Shown: positions 43,855-53,875, counted from the stretch's first letter. The stretch is 64,000 bases of DNA from Dehalococcoidia bacterium (GCA_025054935.1 JANWZD010000001.1:327008-391007), one strand, 5' to 3'. Translations and numbers: made by a program. The notes: generated by a model from the sequence alone, not told the origin.

Positions 43855-45504
43855 ATGCCTCCGATCTCCACGCTCGCCCTAACTGCTCCCAGCGCGGACA
43901 GCGACGCCTTGAGCCTTGCGTTGCGCCGCTTCCACCCGCAGCTCGTCCTTCGGCAAGCGTCGCTCGCCGACGGCCTGCCGTCCTTGACCGGCACCGGAGT
44001 TGTCGTCGCGCTGCTCACCGGAACGCCCCTTGCGCCGGCAGAGCGCGCCGCGCTGCTTGATTTTGTCGCCAGCGGTGGCGGGCTTGTGGTCCTCGGCGAC
44101 CGAGGCGCGCTGCTCGGCATCAGCGAGGCCCCCGTGACCCCGCAGTGCGAGCTGATCGTAAGCGTCGAGGGAACGCACCCGATCAGCGACCGCCTCGATC
44201 AGCGGCTCACGATCGTGGACGCGAGCGCGCTGCTGCCCGACCACGTCGACGGCGAGGTGATTCTCCGCTTCAGTTGGCACTACCGTCGCCTGCCGCTCGC
44301 CATCGTCACTCGCCTCGGGCGCGGTCGCCTCGTGACGTTTGCGCTCGAAGGCCGTCCGCCCGCCTTGACCGACCGCATCGTCCAACGGCTGCTCTACCGC
44401 GCTGTCCGCTTCGCGGCAGGCGAGGCAGCGTCGCGCACGATCGGAGCCGCCCTTATCGGATGGGGAGCAATCGGCAGCATCCATGCCCAGGCCCTGCAGG
44501 AAACCCCCGGTCTTCGTCTCATCGCGGTCTGCGATACCAATCCCCAACGTCTTGAGGAAGCACGCCGCGACGTTCCCTCCGCGCGCACCTACGCGCAGTT
44601 GGAGGCAGTCCTGGGCGACAGCGAGGTGGAGCTCGCCGTCGTCTCCACCCCGCCGAACAGCCACGCCCCCATCGCCGCCCGCTTCCTCGAGGCCGGCAAA
44701 CACGTCGTCGTCGAGAAACCGTTCTGTCTCACCACCGCGGAGGCCGACCGCCTGATTGACCTTGCTGACCGCCGCCAGCGGACGCTCACCGTGTATCAGA
44801 ATCGGCGGTGGGATGCCGATTTCCTCGCGATCCACCAAGCGATCACGAGCGGCACGATCGGGGAGCTGTTTCACATTGAGACTTTCATCGGCGGGTTCCG
44901 CCATCCCTGCGACTTCTGGCACTCCCATGAACCAATCTCAGGGGGGCTGTTCTACGACTGGGGGGCGCACTATCTCGACTGGATCTTGACGCTGGTCCCT
45001 GCCCCAGTGCGGAGTGTCTCCGCCAGCAGTCAGAAGCGCGTCTGGCATGACGTCACCAATGCGGATATGGCGCGCATTCTCCTGCGGTTCGATGGCGGCG
45101 TCGAAGCGGAATTCATTCATGCCGATATCGCGGCGGCGCCGAAACCGAAGTGGTACATCCTCGGCACCAAAGGAGCGGTTGTCGCCAGCTGGCGAAACGA
45201 GCGGGTTGTCTCTCGCGCTCCTACTGGCGAGCTGATCGAACAGTTCTTCCAGCCGGCTGACGCGCCGGCAACGGTGGTGGTCTCCCGGCGCGATCGCGGC
45301 GGCGCGATCCATCACGAACATCTTGAGCTCCCCTCGCCGCCGCGCTGGCCGTTCCATCGCAACCTCGCCGACCATCTGCTGGATAGCGAGCCGCTTGCAG
45401 TGCTGCCGCAGCAGGCACGGCGCACCATCGCCGTGATGGAGGCAGCAATGTGGTCCGCTGCCCACGATGCGACGCCGGTCGCGATCGATGACCGCGCCAT
45501 CTAG
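43855..45504 (+). CDS. Gfo/Idh/MocA-family oxidoreductase with an N-terminal ThuA/GATase-like domain
   Basis: 549 residues. About the first 190 look like a flavodoxin/ThuA- or glutaminase-like alpha/beta domain (AALLDFVASGGGLVVLGD, GTHPISDRLDQ, RGRLVTFALEGRPP). From about 200 an NAD-binding GALIGWGAIGSIHAQAL and the family EKPFCLTTAEA catalytic Lys follow, then DWGAHYLDWIL in the C-terminal domain. It is a probable NAD(P)-dependent sugar or polyol oxidoreductase. The fusion order is unusual. Its 3' end overlaps the next family member. Confidence 0.75.
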   Translation: MPPISTLALTAPSADSDALSLALRRFHPQLVLRQASLADGLPSLTGTGVVVALLTGTPLAPAERAALLDFVASGGGLVVLGDRGALLGISEAPVTPQCELIVSVEGTHPISDRLDQRLTIVDASALLPDHVDGEVILRFSWHYRRLPLAIVTRLGRGRLVTFALEGRPPALTDRIVQRLLYRAVRFAAGEAASRTIGAALIGWGAIGSIHAQALQETPGLRLIAVCDTNPQRLEEARRDVPSARTYAQLEAVLGDSEVELAVVSTPPNSHAPIAARFLEAGKHVVVEKPFCLTTAEADRLIDLADRRQRTLTVYQNRRWDADFLAIHQAITSGTIGELFHIETFIGGFRHPCDFWHSHEPISGGLFYDWGAHYLDWILTLVPAPVRSVSASSQKRVWHDVTNADMARILLRFDGGVEAEFIHADIAAAPKPKWYILGTKGAVVASWRNERVVSRAPTGELIEQFFQPADAPATVVVSRRDRGGAIHHEHLELPSPPRWPFHRNLADHLLDSEPLAVLPQQARRTIAVMEAAMWSAAHDATPVAIDDRAI

Positions 45505-46483
45505 GGGTCGATTCCGGTGGGCAGTGCTGGGTCCCGGCTTCGTGGCAACGCGCGCGGTCATGCCAGCCATTGCCCGCTCACGCAACGGGACGCTCTACGC
45601 TGTCGCCAGCCGCGACCAAGCGCGGGCGGCGGCCGCCGCCCGCCCGTTTGACGCCGCCCGTGCCTACGGCTCATACGAGGCTGCGCTGGCGGACCCAGAG
45701 GTCGACGGCGTGTATATTGCGCTTCCCAACGACCTCCACGCGCATTGGGCAATCCGGGCAGCGGAAGCAGGAAAGCACGTGCTGTGCGAGAAGCCGCTCG
45801 CCCCATCAGCGCACGACGCCTCAGCTATCGCCGCAGCCTGCGCTCAGGCCGGCGTCCTCCTGATGGAGGCGGTGATGTATCGCTTCCACCCGCGCAGCCG
45901 CCACATCGACGCGATTATCGGAGCGGGCACGCTCGGCGAGCCGCGTGCTATCGAAGCCGCATTCACGTTCCCGCTGCGGGCTTCAGCAGGCTACCGGCTT
46001 GAACCCGACCGCGGAGGCGGCGCGCTCCTCGATGTCGGCTGCTACGGCGTTAACGCTGCCCGCTGGATCGCCGGAGGCGAGCCGGATCGCGTCGTCGCCC
46101 TCTCCAAAGGTTCGCCGGTCGATTGGCGCACCGACGCGATCCTCGGCTTTCCCGGCGGAATAACGGCGCACGTTCTTGCAGCATTTGACGCCTACGAGTA
46201 TCAGCGGCTCACGATCGTCGGAACCGACGGCACGCTCTCGGCCTCCCTCGCGTTCACCGCTTGGCGCCACGACCCCACGACCCTGCAGCTGCGCACGCAG
46301 CGCGGCGAGACGGTCGTCTCCTTTCCGCCTGCCGACCCCTATCAACTGATGGTTGAGCAGTTTGCCGCCGCAGCGTGGGGGGAGGAGCCGCCCCTGCTTG
46401 CGCCCGATGACGGCGTAAAGAGCGCCCGCGTGCTCGACGCTATCCGCCACGCTCTTGCCAGCGGACGCCTCATCCTTCCCTAG
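45488..46483 (+). CDS. Gfo/Idh/MocA-family oxidoreductase
   Basis: 331 residues. RWAVLGPGFVATRAVMPAI is the NAD-binding start, KHVLCEKPLAPSAHDA carries the catalytic-loop Lys, and LLDVGCYGVNAARWIAGGEP the C-terminal block with the conserved GCY-N motif. It is a second, shorter member overlapping the fused one by 17 nt. The pair probably act on the same sugar or inositol-like pathway, which cannot be specified. Confidence 0.88.
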   Translation: MTAPSRGRFRWAVLGPGFVATRAVMPAIARSRNGTLYAVASRDQARAAAAARPFDAARAYGSYEAALADPEVDGVYIALPNDLHAHWAIRAAEAGKHVLCEKPLAPSAHDASAIAAACAQAGVLLMEAVMYRFHPRSRHIDAIIGAGTLGEPRAIEAAFTFPLRASAGYRLEPDRGGGALLDVGCYGVNAARWIAGGEPDRVVALSKGSPVDWRTDAILGFPGGITAHVLAAFDAYEYQRLTIVGTDGTLSASLAFTAWRHDPTTLQLRTQRGETVVSFPPADPYQLMVEQFAAAAWGEEPPLLAPDDGVKSARVLDAIRHALASGRLILP

Positions 46484-46489
46484 CGCCGC

Positions 46490-48085
46490 TCACGCCGAAA
46501 CATTCTCGGGATGGGATGGCTCTGACTCATAGAGCCGGTGCTGTTCGCGGAGAACATTCTTCAGCACCTTGCCCATTGCATTGCGCGGCAAGGTCTCGAC
46601 AAATTCGATAATCTCCGGCACTTTGAAGGAGGCGAGCCGCGTCTTTGCATAAGCGATGATCTCTTCGTGGGTGCAGTGGGCGCCCTCCCGCAGCACGACC
46701 ACCGCCTTGACCCGTTCGCCCCACTCTTCGTCCGGCACGCCGATCACGGCCACTTCCTCGATCGCAGGATGCCCATGCAAAATCCGCTCCACCTCTTCCG
46801 GAGCAATATTCTCGCCCCCACGGATGATCATGTCGCTCTTGCGCCCGGCAAGGAAGACGTACCCGTCCTCGTCGATATAGCCCTGGTCGCGGGTGCGGAT
46901 CCAGCCGCCGACCTTGGTCTTGGCCGTCGCTTCCTCCTGCTTCCAATAGCCAGCCATCTCTCGAGGGGTCCGGATGGCGATCTCGCCAACCACGCCAACA
47001 GGCAGCGGATTGCCCTCTTCGTCGAGGATAGCGAGCTCCACGTCGTCGACCGGCCGGCCGATCGAGTGCAGCCGCCCGATCTTCCGTTCAATCTCTTCCG
47101 GCGTTCCTTCAAGACGATGATCCTCAGGCCCGAGAATAGTTACAGTCGAAGTGGTTTCTGTCTGCCCGAAAGCGTTCATGAACCCGACATGCTTCGGGAA
47201 TTTCGCGATCGCTTTCAGAATTACCGGAACCGGCATCGGCGCAGCACCATAGGAGATGAATTGAAGGCTTGACAGATCATACTTGTCGAAATCCGGGTCG
47301 TCGATAATGCGCTTCATCATCGTCGGAACGAGGAAGACGTTGGTAATGCGCTCGCGCTCGACAAGCCGAAGCCACTCTTTAGGATCGAACTGCCGCATCA
47401 GGACCAGTTTGCGCCCGCCATAGAGCGCGGTCATGATTGCGCTTGCGCCAGCGACGTGATAGATCGGCACCGCAAGCAGCGTCGCTCCGGTTGACTCCTC
47501 GCTTGCCGGTTCTGTTGTCGTCAAGATGTACTCGCTGAACCCGCCGTAGGTGAGAATAACCCCCTTCGGCAACGCGGTTGTGCCCGAGGTGTACATCAAG
47601 ATCGTGCAATCGGAGTCATCGACCTCAATCTCCGGGGCATCGTCGGGAGAAGCACTGGCAAGAAGGTCGCCGAAGAACTCCATTCCCTCTTGGGGGCTCT
47701 CAACCGCGATGTAGCGCGTGACATTTGGGAATTGCGATGCCAGCGACCGAACTTGCTCAACATAGCGGTCGCCGACGAAGAGGGTCGAGGACTCGGAGTC
47801 GTTTACGAGATGAACCAGCTCATCAGCGCGGGCACGATAGTTGAGCGGGACGAAAATCGCGCCCAGCATCGCCACGGCGTAATACGCCTCGACATATTCG
47901 TTGCTGTTGGTGTGGAGGATCGCGACCTTGTCCCCGCGCCGAATTCCGCGCGCGTGCAGCGCCGCCGCAAGCCGCAGAATGCGGTCCAGCAATTGGCGAT
48001 AGGTAAAGCGGCGATCTTCAAAGACAAGACACTCCTTGTCCGGCACCGTCATCGCTGGGATGCGCACCAGCTCGATCGTGTTCAT
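46490..48085 (-). CDS. Acyl-CoA synthetase (AMP-forming)
   Basis: 531 residues of the ANL superfamily. Core A3 is MYTSGTTALPKGV, A5 is NAFGQTETTS, A8 is AGRKSDMIIRGGENI and A10 has the catalytic Lys in NAMGKVLKNVL. It activates a carboxylic acid with ATP and CoA. The start at 48085 follows GGGGAAG. It fits with the acyl-CoA dehydrogenases and CoA transferases in the window, though the acid is not known. Confidence 0.9.
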   Translation of the reverse strand: MNTIELVRIPAMTVPDKECLVFEDRRFTYRQLLDRILRLAAALHARGIRRGDKVAILHTNSNEYVEAYYAVAMLGAIFVPLNYRARADELVHLVNDSESSTLFVGDRYVEQVRSLASQFPNVTRYIAVESPQEGMEFFGDLLASASPDDAPEIEVDDSDCTILMYTSGTTALPKGVILTYGGFSEYILTTTEPASEESTGATLLAVPIYHVAGASAIMTALYGGRKLVLMRQFDPKEWLRLVERERITNVFLVPTMMKRIIDDPDFDKYDLSSLQFISYGAAPMPVPVILKAIAKFPKHVGFMNAFGQTETTSTVTILGPEDHRLEGTPEEIERKIGRLHSIGRPVDDVELAILDEEGNPLPVGVVGEIAIRTPREMAGYWKQEEATAKTKVGGWIRTRDQGYIDEDGYVFLAGRKSDMIIRGGENIAPEEVERILHGHPAIEEVAVIGVPDEEWGERVKAVVVLREGAHCTHEEIIAYAKTRLASFKVPEIIEFVETLPRNAMGKVLKNVLREQHRLYESEPSHPENVSA

Positions 48086-48383
48086 GCTTCCCCCGAGGGT
48101 GATGAATGCTGCTGAGGTGGCGGGCGGATTGTAGCGACCACCGAACTCTGCCATCAGTATACAGGCGACAAAACGAATGGCCCAGTTGCCTCCCCTTCAG
48201 CGGTGGGGACATCGGCGCAGGGTGTCGACTGCGCCGTCCTGCGGTGAAGCCGTCCATTGTTCCGAAGCGCACGCGAGGGAGCACAAGGAGCCCCCTGGCA
48301 GAGCGCGTCCTCCTGCGCTGCAGGTGCGTTGACGCTGAGCGGCGCCGATGCTATCGTTGCCTCCGGCCGCTTCAGGAGCGCGT

Positions 48384-49427
48384 TTGACCTCCCCTCTCGT
48401 GAGCGTGATTATCCCGGTTCACAACGGCGCGGCGACCCTCCGCCGCTGCCTGACGGCGCTTCGAGCGTCGACCTACCCCCGCATCGAGCTTCTCCTCGTC
48501 GATGACTCCTCGACCGAGCCGATCGCGCCGCTGGCAGACGAATTCGGCGCGCGCTTGGTGCGCCTCGAGGGCGGCCCGTATGGACCAGCAGCTGCGCGGA
48601 ATAGGGGCGCGCGTGCAGCGCAGGGCGAGATCCTCTTCTTCACCGACGCCGACTGCGAGGTCCATCCTGACGCCGTTCAGCGCGTGGTGGCAACGCTCGC
48701 AGACCCGACCGTCGACGCCGTCATCGGTTCCTACGACGACGCCCCTGCCGACCCGCGCTTTCTCTCTCAGTACAAAAATCTGTTCCATCATTGGGTTCAC
48801 CAACAGGCGAAGCGTGAAGCCGCCACCTTCTGGACTGGCTGCGGCGGGGTCCGCCGCGCGGTCTTCCTCGCCCTTGGGGGGTTCGACGCCGCGCGCTATC
48901 GCCGTCCCTCGGTTGAAGACATCGAGTTTGGCGTCCGGCTCTGTGCCCAGGGCGGCCGGATTCGGCTCGATCCCGCTCTGCGCGTCCGTCACCTGAAGCG
49001 GTGGACCTTCTTCGGCCTGCTGCGAACGGAGATCTTCGACCGCGGGGCGCCGTGGACGGCGCTCATCCTCCGCACGCGCCGTCTCCCGGCAGACCTCAAT
49101 CTTCGGCCCGCCGAGCGGATAAACGCCCTCTGCGCCACTGCAGGCACTGCCGGCCTGGTGCTGGGACCGCTTTGGTGGCCCGCCGCCATCATCGGGATTG
49201 CCTTGCTCGCTGCGACCGTCTTCCGCAGCCGCAGGCTCTACCAGTTCTTCGCTGCGCGGCGGGGCGTCATCTTCGCCCTGCGCGCTGTCCCCCTTCACCT
49301 CCTGTACTACCTGTACTCGGCGGCGAGTATCGGGATTGGGCTCGGCTGGCATGTGCGCGAGCGGCTGACGTCGCGTGCGCTGCGCCGACGCGAGCATGCC
49401 GAGCGGTGGCCGAGCGAAGCAGCGTAG
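48384..49427 (+). CDS. Glycosyltransferase family 2 with C-terminal membrane segments
   Basis: 347 residues from a TTG at 48384 with AGGAG 4 nt upstream; the frame extends to an ATG at 48348. GT-A motifs: VSVIIPVHNGA, LLLVDDSSTE, GPAAARNRGARAAQGE, FFTDADCE (DxD-like) and GGFDAARYRRPSVEDIEFG. Two or more hydrophobic helices near the C-terminus anchor it to the membrane. It likely adds a sugar to a lipid carrier or polymer. Confidence 0.87.
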   Translation: MTSPLVSVIIPVHNGAATLRRCLTALRASTYPRIELLLVDDSSTEPIAPLADEFGARLVRLEGGPYGPAAARNRGARAAQGEILFFTDADCEVHPDAVQRVVATLADPTVDAVIGSYDDAPADPRFLSQYKNLFHHWVHQQAKREAATFWTGCGGVRRAVFLALGGFDAARYRRPSVEDIEFGVRLCAQGGRIRLDPALRVRHLKRWTFFGLLRTEIFDRGAPWTALILRTRRLPADLNLRPAERINALCATAGTAGLVLGPLWWPAAIIGIALLAATVFRSRRLYQFFAARRGVIFALRAVPLHLLYYLYSAASIGIGLGWHVRERLTSRALRRREHAERWPSEAA

Positions 49428-49868
49428 GGAGAGAGGCCGCTCGCAGCGGGATGCCCTCTGGTCGCGCCGTCCCCACCATCGCAGCGGCAGACTTTTGCTG
49501 GCGTGCTGGCCCCCCCGCGGCGCCAGCGGCCGCAGCGTCCTCTCAGCAGCGTGACGCCGTCCGGACGAGCGCGCCGCTAGCCGTCCCTCCCCTGGCAGCG
49601 GCGCTCTCGCCGGCGGTCTTGGGCCGCCCGGGCGGCACCGCTTCGCTTTGCACCCCAGCGCCAAGCTGCCCGGCGCTGTCCTCTTGCTTGGAGCTCCTCG
49701 GCCAACCCCTTCCTGATGGCGGTCGGGTTCCTGCTTGAGGAAATGCCGAGCGTGTGGCAGCATTCGCTCGGCAGCGCGACGCCTGCCGCCCACTAAAGCG
49801 GCAGAGCAATGATGACCGCGCGGCGCCGCTCGTGCGCGAAATCCCCCGGAACCTGCTCTCGGTCAGGG
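49428..49868. other. Intergenic region with no recognised gene
   Basis: About 440 bp between the glycosyltransferase and the methylase genes. No RNA fold, repeat or open frame with domain evidence was found. Confidence 0.5.
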
Positions 49869-50711
49869 ATGAACACCATCGTCTTTGGCGACAATTTGCC
49901 GGTCCTTCGCGAGTTCGCTGCGGGCTCGGTCGACCTCGTTGTGACCGACCCGCCGTTCAACACCGGCAGCCGGCGCCGTCACACCCGTCTCCGCGTTCAC
50001 CACTCCCCCGACGGGGAACGGGTCGGGTTCGCCGGCCGGCGCTATGCCGCAGTTCGCATTGGAAGCGCCAGTTTCGCTGACTGCTTCGACGACTACCTTG
50101 CCTTTCTCGAGCCGCGCCTCCGCGAGATCCACCGGGTTCTCGCTCCGCACGGAACGCTCTACCTCCATCTCGACCCGCGCGAGGCGCACTACTGCAAGGT
50201 GCTGCTTGACACCATCTTTGGACGAAACTGTTTTCTGAATGAAATCATCTGGGCGTACGACTACGGAGGCCGCTCGCGGCGCCGCTGGCCAGCGAAGCAC
50301 GATACGATCCTCGTCTACGTGCGCGACCCGGAACGCTACTTCTTCGACGCCGATGCGGTCGACCGGATCCCCTACCTTGCGCCCAGCCTGGTCGGACCGG
50401 AGAAAGCGGCGCTCGGGAAGCGCCTGACAGATACCTGGTGGCACACCATCGTGCCGACAAGCGGGAAAGAGCGCACGGGCTACCCCACGCAGAAGCCGCT
50501 CGCGATCGTTCGGCGCATGATCGCTGCCTCCTCGGCGCCGGGGGCGCTTGTTCTTGACCCATTTGCAGGCAGCGGCACCGTTGGCGCAGCGTGTCTCGCC
50601 CTTGGCCGGCGCTTTTTCCTGATCGATAACAATCCTGACGCTCTGCGCGTGATGGAGCGCCGGTTTGCGCACTGCGCCGATATCGAATGGCGGGGCTGGC
50701 CTCTCACCTGA
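49869..50711 (+). CDS. Site-specific DNA methyltransferase (beta-class amino-methyltransferase)
   Basis: 280 residues. The motif order is beta class: catalytic VVTDPPFNTG first, and AdoMet-binding VLDPFAGSGTVGAAC near the C-terminus, with TGYPTQKPLAIVRRMI between. It methylates adenine N6 or cytosine N4 in a specific site. The ATG at 49869 begins the conserved NTIVFGDNLPVLREF block. No endonuclease gene is next to it, so it looks like an orphan, possibly an epigenetic regulator. Confidence 0.87.
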   Translation: MNTIVFGDNLPVLREFAAGSVDLVVTDPPFNTGSRRRHTRLRVHHSPDGERVGFAGRRYAAVRIGSASFADCFDDYLAFLEPRLREIHRVLAPHGTLYLHLDPREAHYCKVLLDTIFGRNCFLNEIIWAYDYGGRSRRRWPAKHDTILVYVRDPERYFFDADAVDRIPYLAPSLVGPEKAALGKRLTDTWWHTIVPTSGKERTGYPTQKPLAIVRRMIAASSAPGALVLDPFAGSGTVGAACLALGRRFFLIDNNPDALRVMERRFAHCADIEWRGWPLT

Positions 50712-50995
50712 TCGCCTCGACCTGCCCTCGGCCGGTTCTCGAAGCAGGGAGGAGAGCACCTCTCCCCCCTGATCGCGTTGCTGCCCGGCGGGAGCTCCGC
50801 TTCCCCCAGCACGCAGGGAAGCCTTCAGAGCGCTCGGCCCGCTGTTCGTCATAAGCGCCGAGGTCACGCGATGCTGTTCCCCGATTGCAGGTCGAACGGC
50901 AGCGTGAACGCGCACTCTCTCAAGGAACGATCGGGTCTCCCTCTCCTTCTAACAGTCGATTGGTCAAGCTGGACGATTCATGCTAGGCTAAAACT

Positions 50996-52033
50996 GTGTT
51001 GATACTCGGAATCGAGACTTCATGCGATGAAACGGCGGCCGCTATTGTTGAAGACGGCCGTCGTGTTATTGCCGAGATTGTGGCAAGTCAAGCAGCCGTA
51101 CATGCGCAGTTTGGCGGCGTTGTCCCCGAAGTTGCATCACGACAGCACATTCAGCTGCTGATCCCTGTGATCGAGGAAGTGATGCGGCAGGCTGCTGTGG
51201 ACTGGAGCGATCTCAGTGCGATCGCGGTAACCGCCGGACCGGGGCTAGCGGGCTCGCTGCTGGTTGGAGTCAATGTCGCCAAAGCGCTAGCGCTGGCGCA
51301 GAAGCTGCCGCTTATCCCTGTCAATCATTTGGCGGGCCATATCTATGCCGGCTGGTTGTACGACGAGGTGCCGACGCCTGAACCGCGCTTCCCGCTTCTC
51401 TGTCTGATCGTTTCGGGCGCGCACTCGGACCTCGTTCTTATGAGCGGCCACTGGCAGTTTCAGCGCATCGGCCGGACGCGCGACGATGCTGCGGGCGAAG
51501 CGTTCGACAAGGTAGCGCGATTGCTCGGCTTGGGCTATCCTGGCGGGCCGGCGATCCAGCGGGCAGCAGCGGCTGGGAGTCCTGACGCGATCCCCTTTCC
51601 CCGCTCGTCAGTCCCCGGCAGGTATGATGTCAGCTTCAGCGGGCTGAAGACCGCGATGCGGCGGCTGATTGCGCGCTACCCGGCGGGCGAAGCGCCCGTC
51701 GCTGACCTCGCGGCGAGCTTTCAGGCGGCAGTAGCCGAGGTGCTGACAACCAACGCGCTCCGCGCCGCAGCCGAGCATGACGTTGCAGAGCTGCTCGTCT
51801 GTGGCGGCGTGGCGGCCAACCTCGAGTTGCGGCGTCAGCTTGGAGCGCGGTCGCCGGTGCCGGTGCGCTGGCCGCCGGTACGCTGGTGCACCGACAACGG
51901 GGCGATGATCGCCGCGGCCGGCTACTTCGCTTCGCGCGCGGGGGTGCGGGCGGACTTTTCGCTCGACGCCGACCCTGCGCTCACCCTTGGAACAGAACGA
52001 CCGGAGGAGCGCGATGCTCTTGGAACTCACTGA
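50996..52033 (+). CDS. tsaD: tRNA N6-adenosine threonylcarbamoyltransferase
   Basis: 345 residues from a GTG start. LGIETSCDETAAAIV binds ATP, HLAGHIYA and GGVVPEVASRQH hold the metal-binding histidines, and the VSFSGLKTAMRRL block is conserved. It transfers threonylcarbamoyl to A37 of ANN-decoding tRNAs. The C-terminus (CGGVAANLELRRQL, CTDNGAMIAAAG) is full length. Confidence 0.95.
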   Translation: MLILGIETSCDETAAAIVEDGRRVIAEIVASQAAVHAQFGGVVPEVASRQHIQLLIPVIEEVMRQAAVDWSDLSAIAVTAGPGLAGSLLVGVNVAKALALAQKLPLIPVNHLAGHIYAGWLYDEVPTPEPRFPLLCLIVSGAHSDLVLMSGHWQFQRIGRTRDDAAGEAFDKVARLLGLGYPGGPAIQRAAAAGSPDAIPFPRSSVPGRYDVSFSGLKTAMRRLIARYPAGEAPVADLAASFQAAVAEVLTTNALRAAAEHDVAELLVCGGVAANLELRRQLGARSPVPVRWPPVRWCTDNGAMIAAAGYFASRAGVRADFSLDADPALTLGTERPEERDALGTH

Positions 52034-53174
52034 CGCCCAGCGCCATATCGTCGCCGTCATTCGCGAGTTCGTTGAAAACGAGGTCAAGCCCGTTGCGAAC
52101 AAGCTGGATAACGCCGATATCTACCCGCATGAACTCGTCGAGCGAATGCGCGAGATGGGGCTGTTCGGCGTGCTTGTGCCCGAGGAGTACGGCGGTCTCG
52201 GCCTCGACTACACGACCTTCGCGCTCATCATGGAAGAGCTGTGCCGCGGCTGGATGAGCTTGAGCGGGGTTATCGGCACCCATCACATCCTTGTCCACAT
52301 GATCGTCCACGGCGGGACCGAAGAGCAGAAGCGCGAATACCTGCCGAAACTCGCTGCCGGCGAACTGCGGGGCGGGCTCGCCTTGACCGAGCCCGGAGGC
52401 GGCTCGGATGTCCAAGGGGCGATGCGAACCGTCGCTCGGCGCGAGGGAGACCGCTACATCGTCAACGGCAGCAAAATGTGGATCACTAACGCCTACTACG
52501 GGTCCGCCTTCGCCCTCATCGCCAAGACGGACCCCACCGCCCAGCCACCGTATAAGGGCATGAGCGCCTTCATCGCGCTCAAGGATCATCCCGGCTTCAA
52601 GGTGGTCCAGAAGCTGGACAAACTCGGCTACCGCTCAATCGACACGTGCGAGCTGCTCTTTGAGGACTACGAGATCCCGGCGGACCGGTTGATCGGGGGG
52701 GTCGAGGGCCGGGGCTTTCACCAAGTGATGAGCGCCCTCGAGGGAGGACGGATCAACGTCGCGGCGCGCGCGGTCGGCGTCGCGCAGGCCGCGTTCGAAG
52801 CCGCAATCAAGTATGCCCAGCGCCGGGAGAGCTTCGGGAAGCCGATCGCGGAGCATCAAGCGATCCAGTTGAAACTGGCCGACATGGCGACCAAGATCGA
52901 GGCGGCGCGGCTCTTGACGTATCAGGCCGCGGCGCTGAAGGACCGTGGGCAGCGTGTCGACCTCGAGGCAGGGATGGCAAAGCTGTTTGCCAGCGAGATC
53001 TGCCTGCAGGTCGCCATGGACTCGATGCGCATTCACGGCGGCACGGGCTACGCGAAAGACCTCGATATCGAGCGCTATTTTCGCGACGCGCCGCTGATGA
53101 TCATTGGCGAAGGGACCAACGAAATTCAAAGCCTCGTGATCGCCCGCAACTTGCTGAAGCGGTACGCGATCTGA
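52014..53174 (+). CDS. Acyl-CoA dehydrogenase
   Basis: 386 residues with the full family layout: FGVLVPEEYGGLGLDY, LTEPGGGSDVQGAMRTVA, NGSKMWITNAYYG, EGGRINVAARAVGVAQAA, RIHGGTGYAKDLDIERYFRDA and the catalytic Glu region IGEGTNEIQSLVIAR. This is much closer to canonical beta-oxidation dehydrogenases than the protein at 2392. The ATG at 52014 overlaps tsaD by 20 nt and has GGAGGAG upstream. Confidence 0.94.
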   Translation: MLLELTDAQRHIVAVIREFVENEVKPVANKLDNADIYPHELVERMREMGLFGVLVPEEYGGLGLDYTTFALIMEELCRGWMSLSGVIGTHHILVHMIVHGGTEEQKREYLPKLAAGELRGGLALTEPGGGSDVQGAMRTVARREGDRYIVNGSKMWITNAYYGSAFALIAKTDPTAQPPYKGMSAFIALKDHPGFKVVQKLDKLGYRSIDTCELLFEDYEIPADRLIGGVEGRGFHQVMSALEGGRINVAARAVGVAQAAFEAAIKYAQRRESFGKPIAEHQAIQLKLADMATKIEAARLLTYQAAALKDRGQRVDLEAGMAKLFASEICLQVAMDSMRIHGGTGYAKDLDIERYFRDAPLMIIGEGTNEIQSLVIARNLLKRYAI

Positions 53175-53191
53175 GGGAGGAGAGGCACGCC

Positions 53192-53875
53192 ATGGCAGGC
53201 GAAGCGCAGCAAAACGACATCCTTGGCCGGGTCGCCGCGATCGATCGCTCGACGCTCGCCGAGGAGATCTATCGCCGGCTGCGGCGCGCTGTGCTCTCCG
53301 GCGACCTTGCCGCAGGCGAGCGCATCCAACCCGACCGCCTCGCCAGCGTCATCGGCGTCAGTCGGACACCGGTACGGGAAGCGCTCCAGCGACTGCTCGC
53401 AGAAGGGTATCTCCAGCAGGAGGCGCGCCACGCCTTCCGCGTCGCGCCGGTCGACTATCAATCGGGCCGCGAACTGTTCGCGATCCGGGCCGTTCTCGAA
53501 GGCTTAGCCGCCCGAGAGGCCGCCCACCATTTCACCGAGGAGACCGCCCAAGCGCTGCAACGCACAATCGACGCGATCGATCTTTCTCCCGGCGCAGAGT
53601 GGCCTGAGCGTGCCGTCGGCGATTTCCATCGGATCGTCTATCGCGCCTCAGGCAACCGGCATCTCATTACCTTGCTCGACCGGGTGTTCGACCAGACCCT
53701 GCGCTATCGATTTTTGACCCGCTCCGACACCCCTCAGCGGCAGCGGGAGACCCTCGAGGACCACATCGCGATCCTGAAGGCGCTGCGCGAAGGCCGCGGC
53801 GAAGACGCCGAACAGCTAATGCGTAATCACGTGATGGTGCTGTCGCGGCGCTTCGATGAGGCAGAGAACACCTAA
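53192..53875 (+). CDS. GntR-family transcriptional regulator (FadR/FCD type)
   Basis: 227 residues. The winged-helix part has LAEEIYRRLRRAVLSGDLAAGERI and VIGVSRTPVREALQRLLAEGYL; the FCD effector domain follows (FAIRAVLEGLAAREAAHHFTEE, RHLITLLDRVFDQTLRYRF). It starts 17 nt after the acyl-CoA dehydrogenase and may control it in response to an organic acid or acyl-CoA. Confidence 0.9.
   Translation: MAGEAQQNDILGRVAAIDRSTLAEEIYRRLRRAVLSGDLAAGERIQPDRLASVIGVSRTPVREALQRLLAEGYLQQEARHAFRVAPVDYQSGRELFAIRAVLEGLAAREAAHHFTEETAQALQRTIDAIDLSPGAEWPERAVGDFHRIVYRASGNRHLITLLDRVFDQTLRYRFLTRSDTPQRQRETLEDHIAILKALREGRGEDAEQLMRNHVMVLSRRFDEAENT

Noticed and set aside
45504-45530. A GGGGTCGATTCC string resembling a tRNA T-arm
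   Set aside because: It lies inside overlapping coding sequence and no acceptor or anticodon arm can be built around it.
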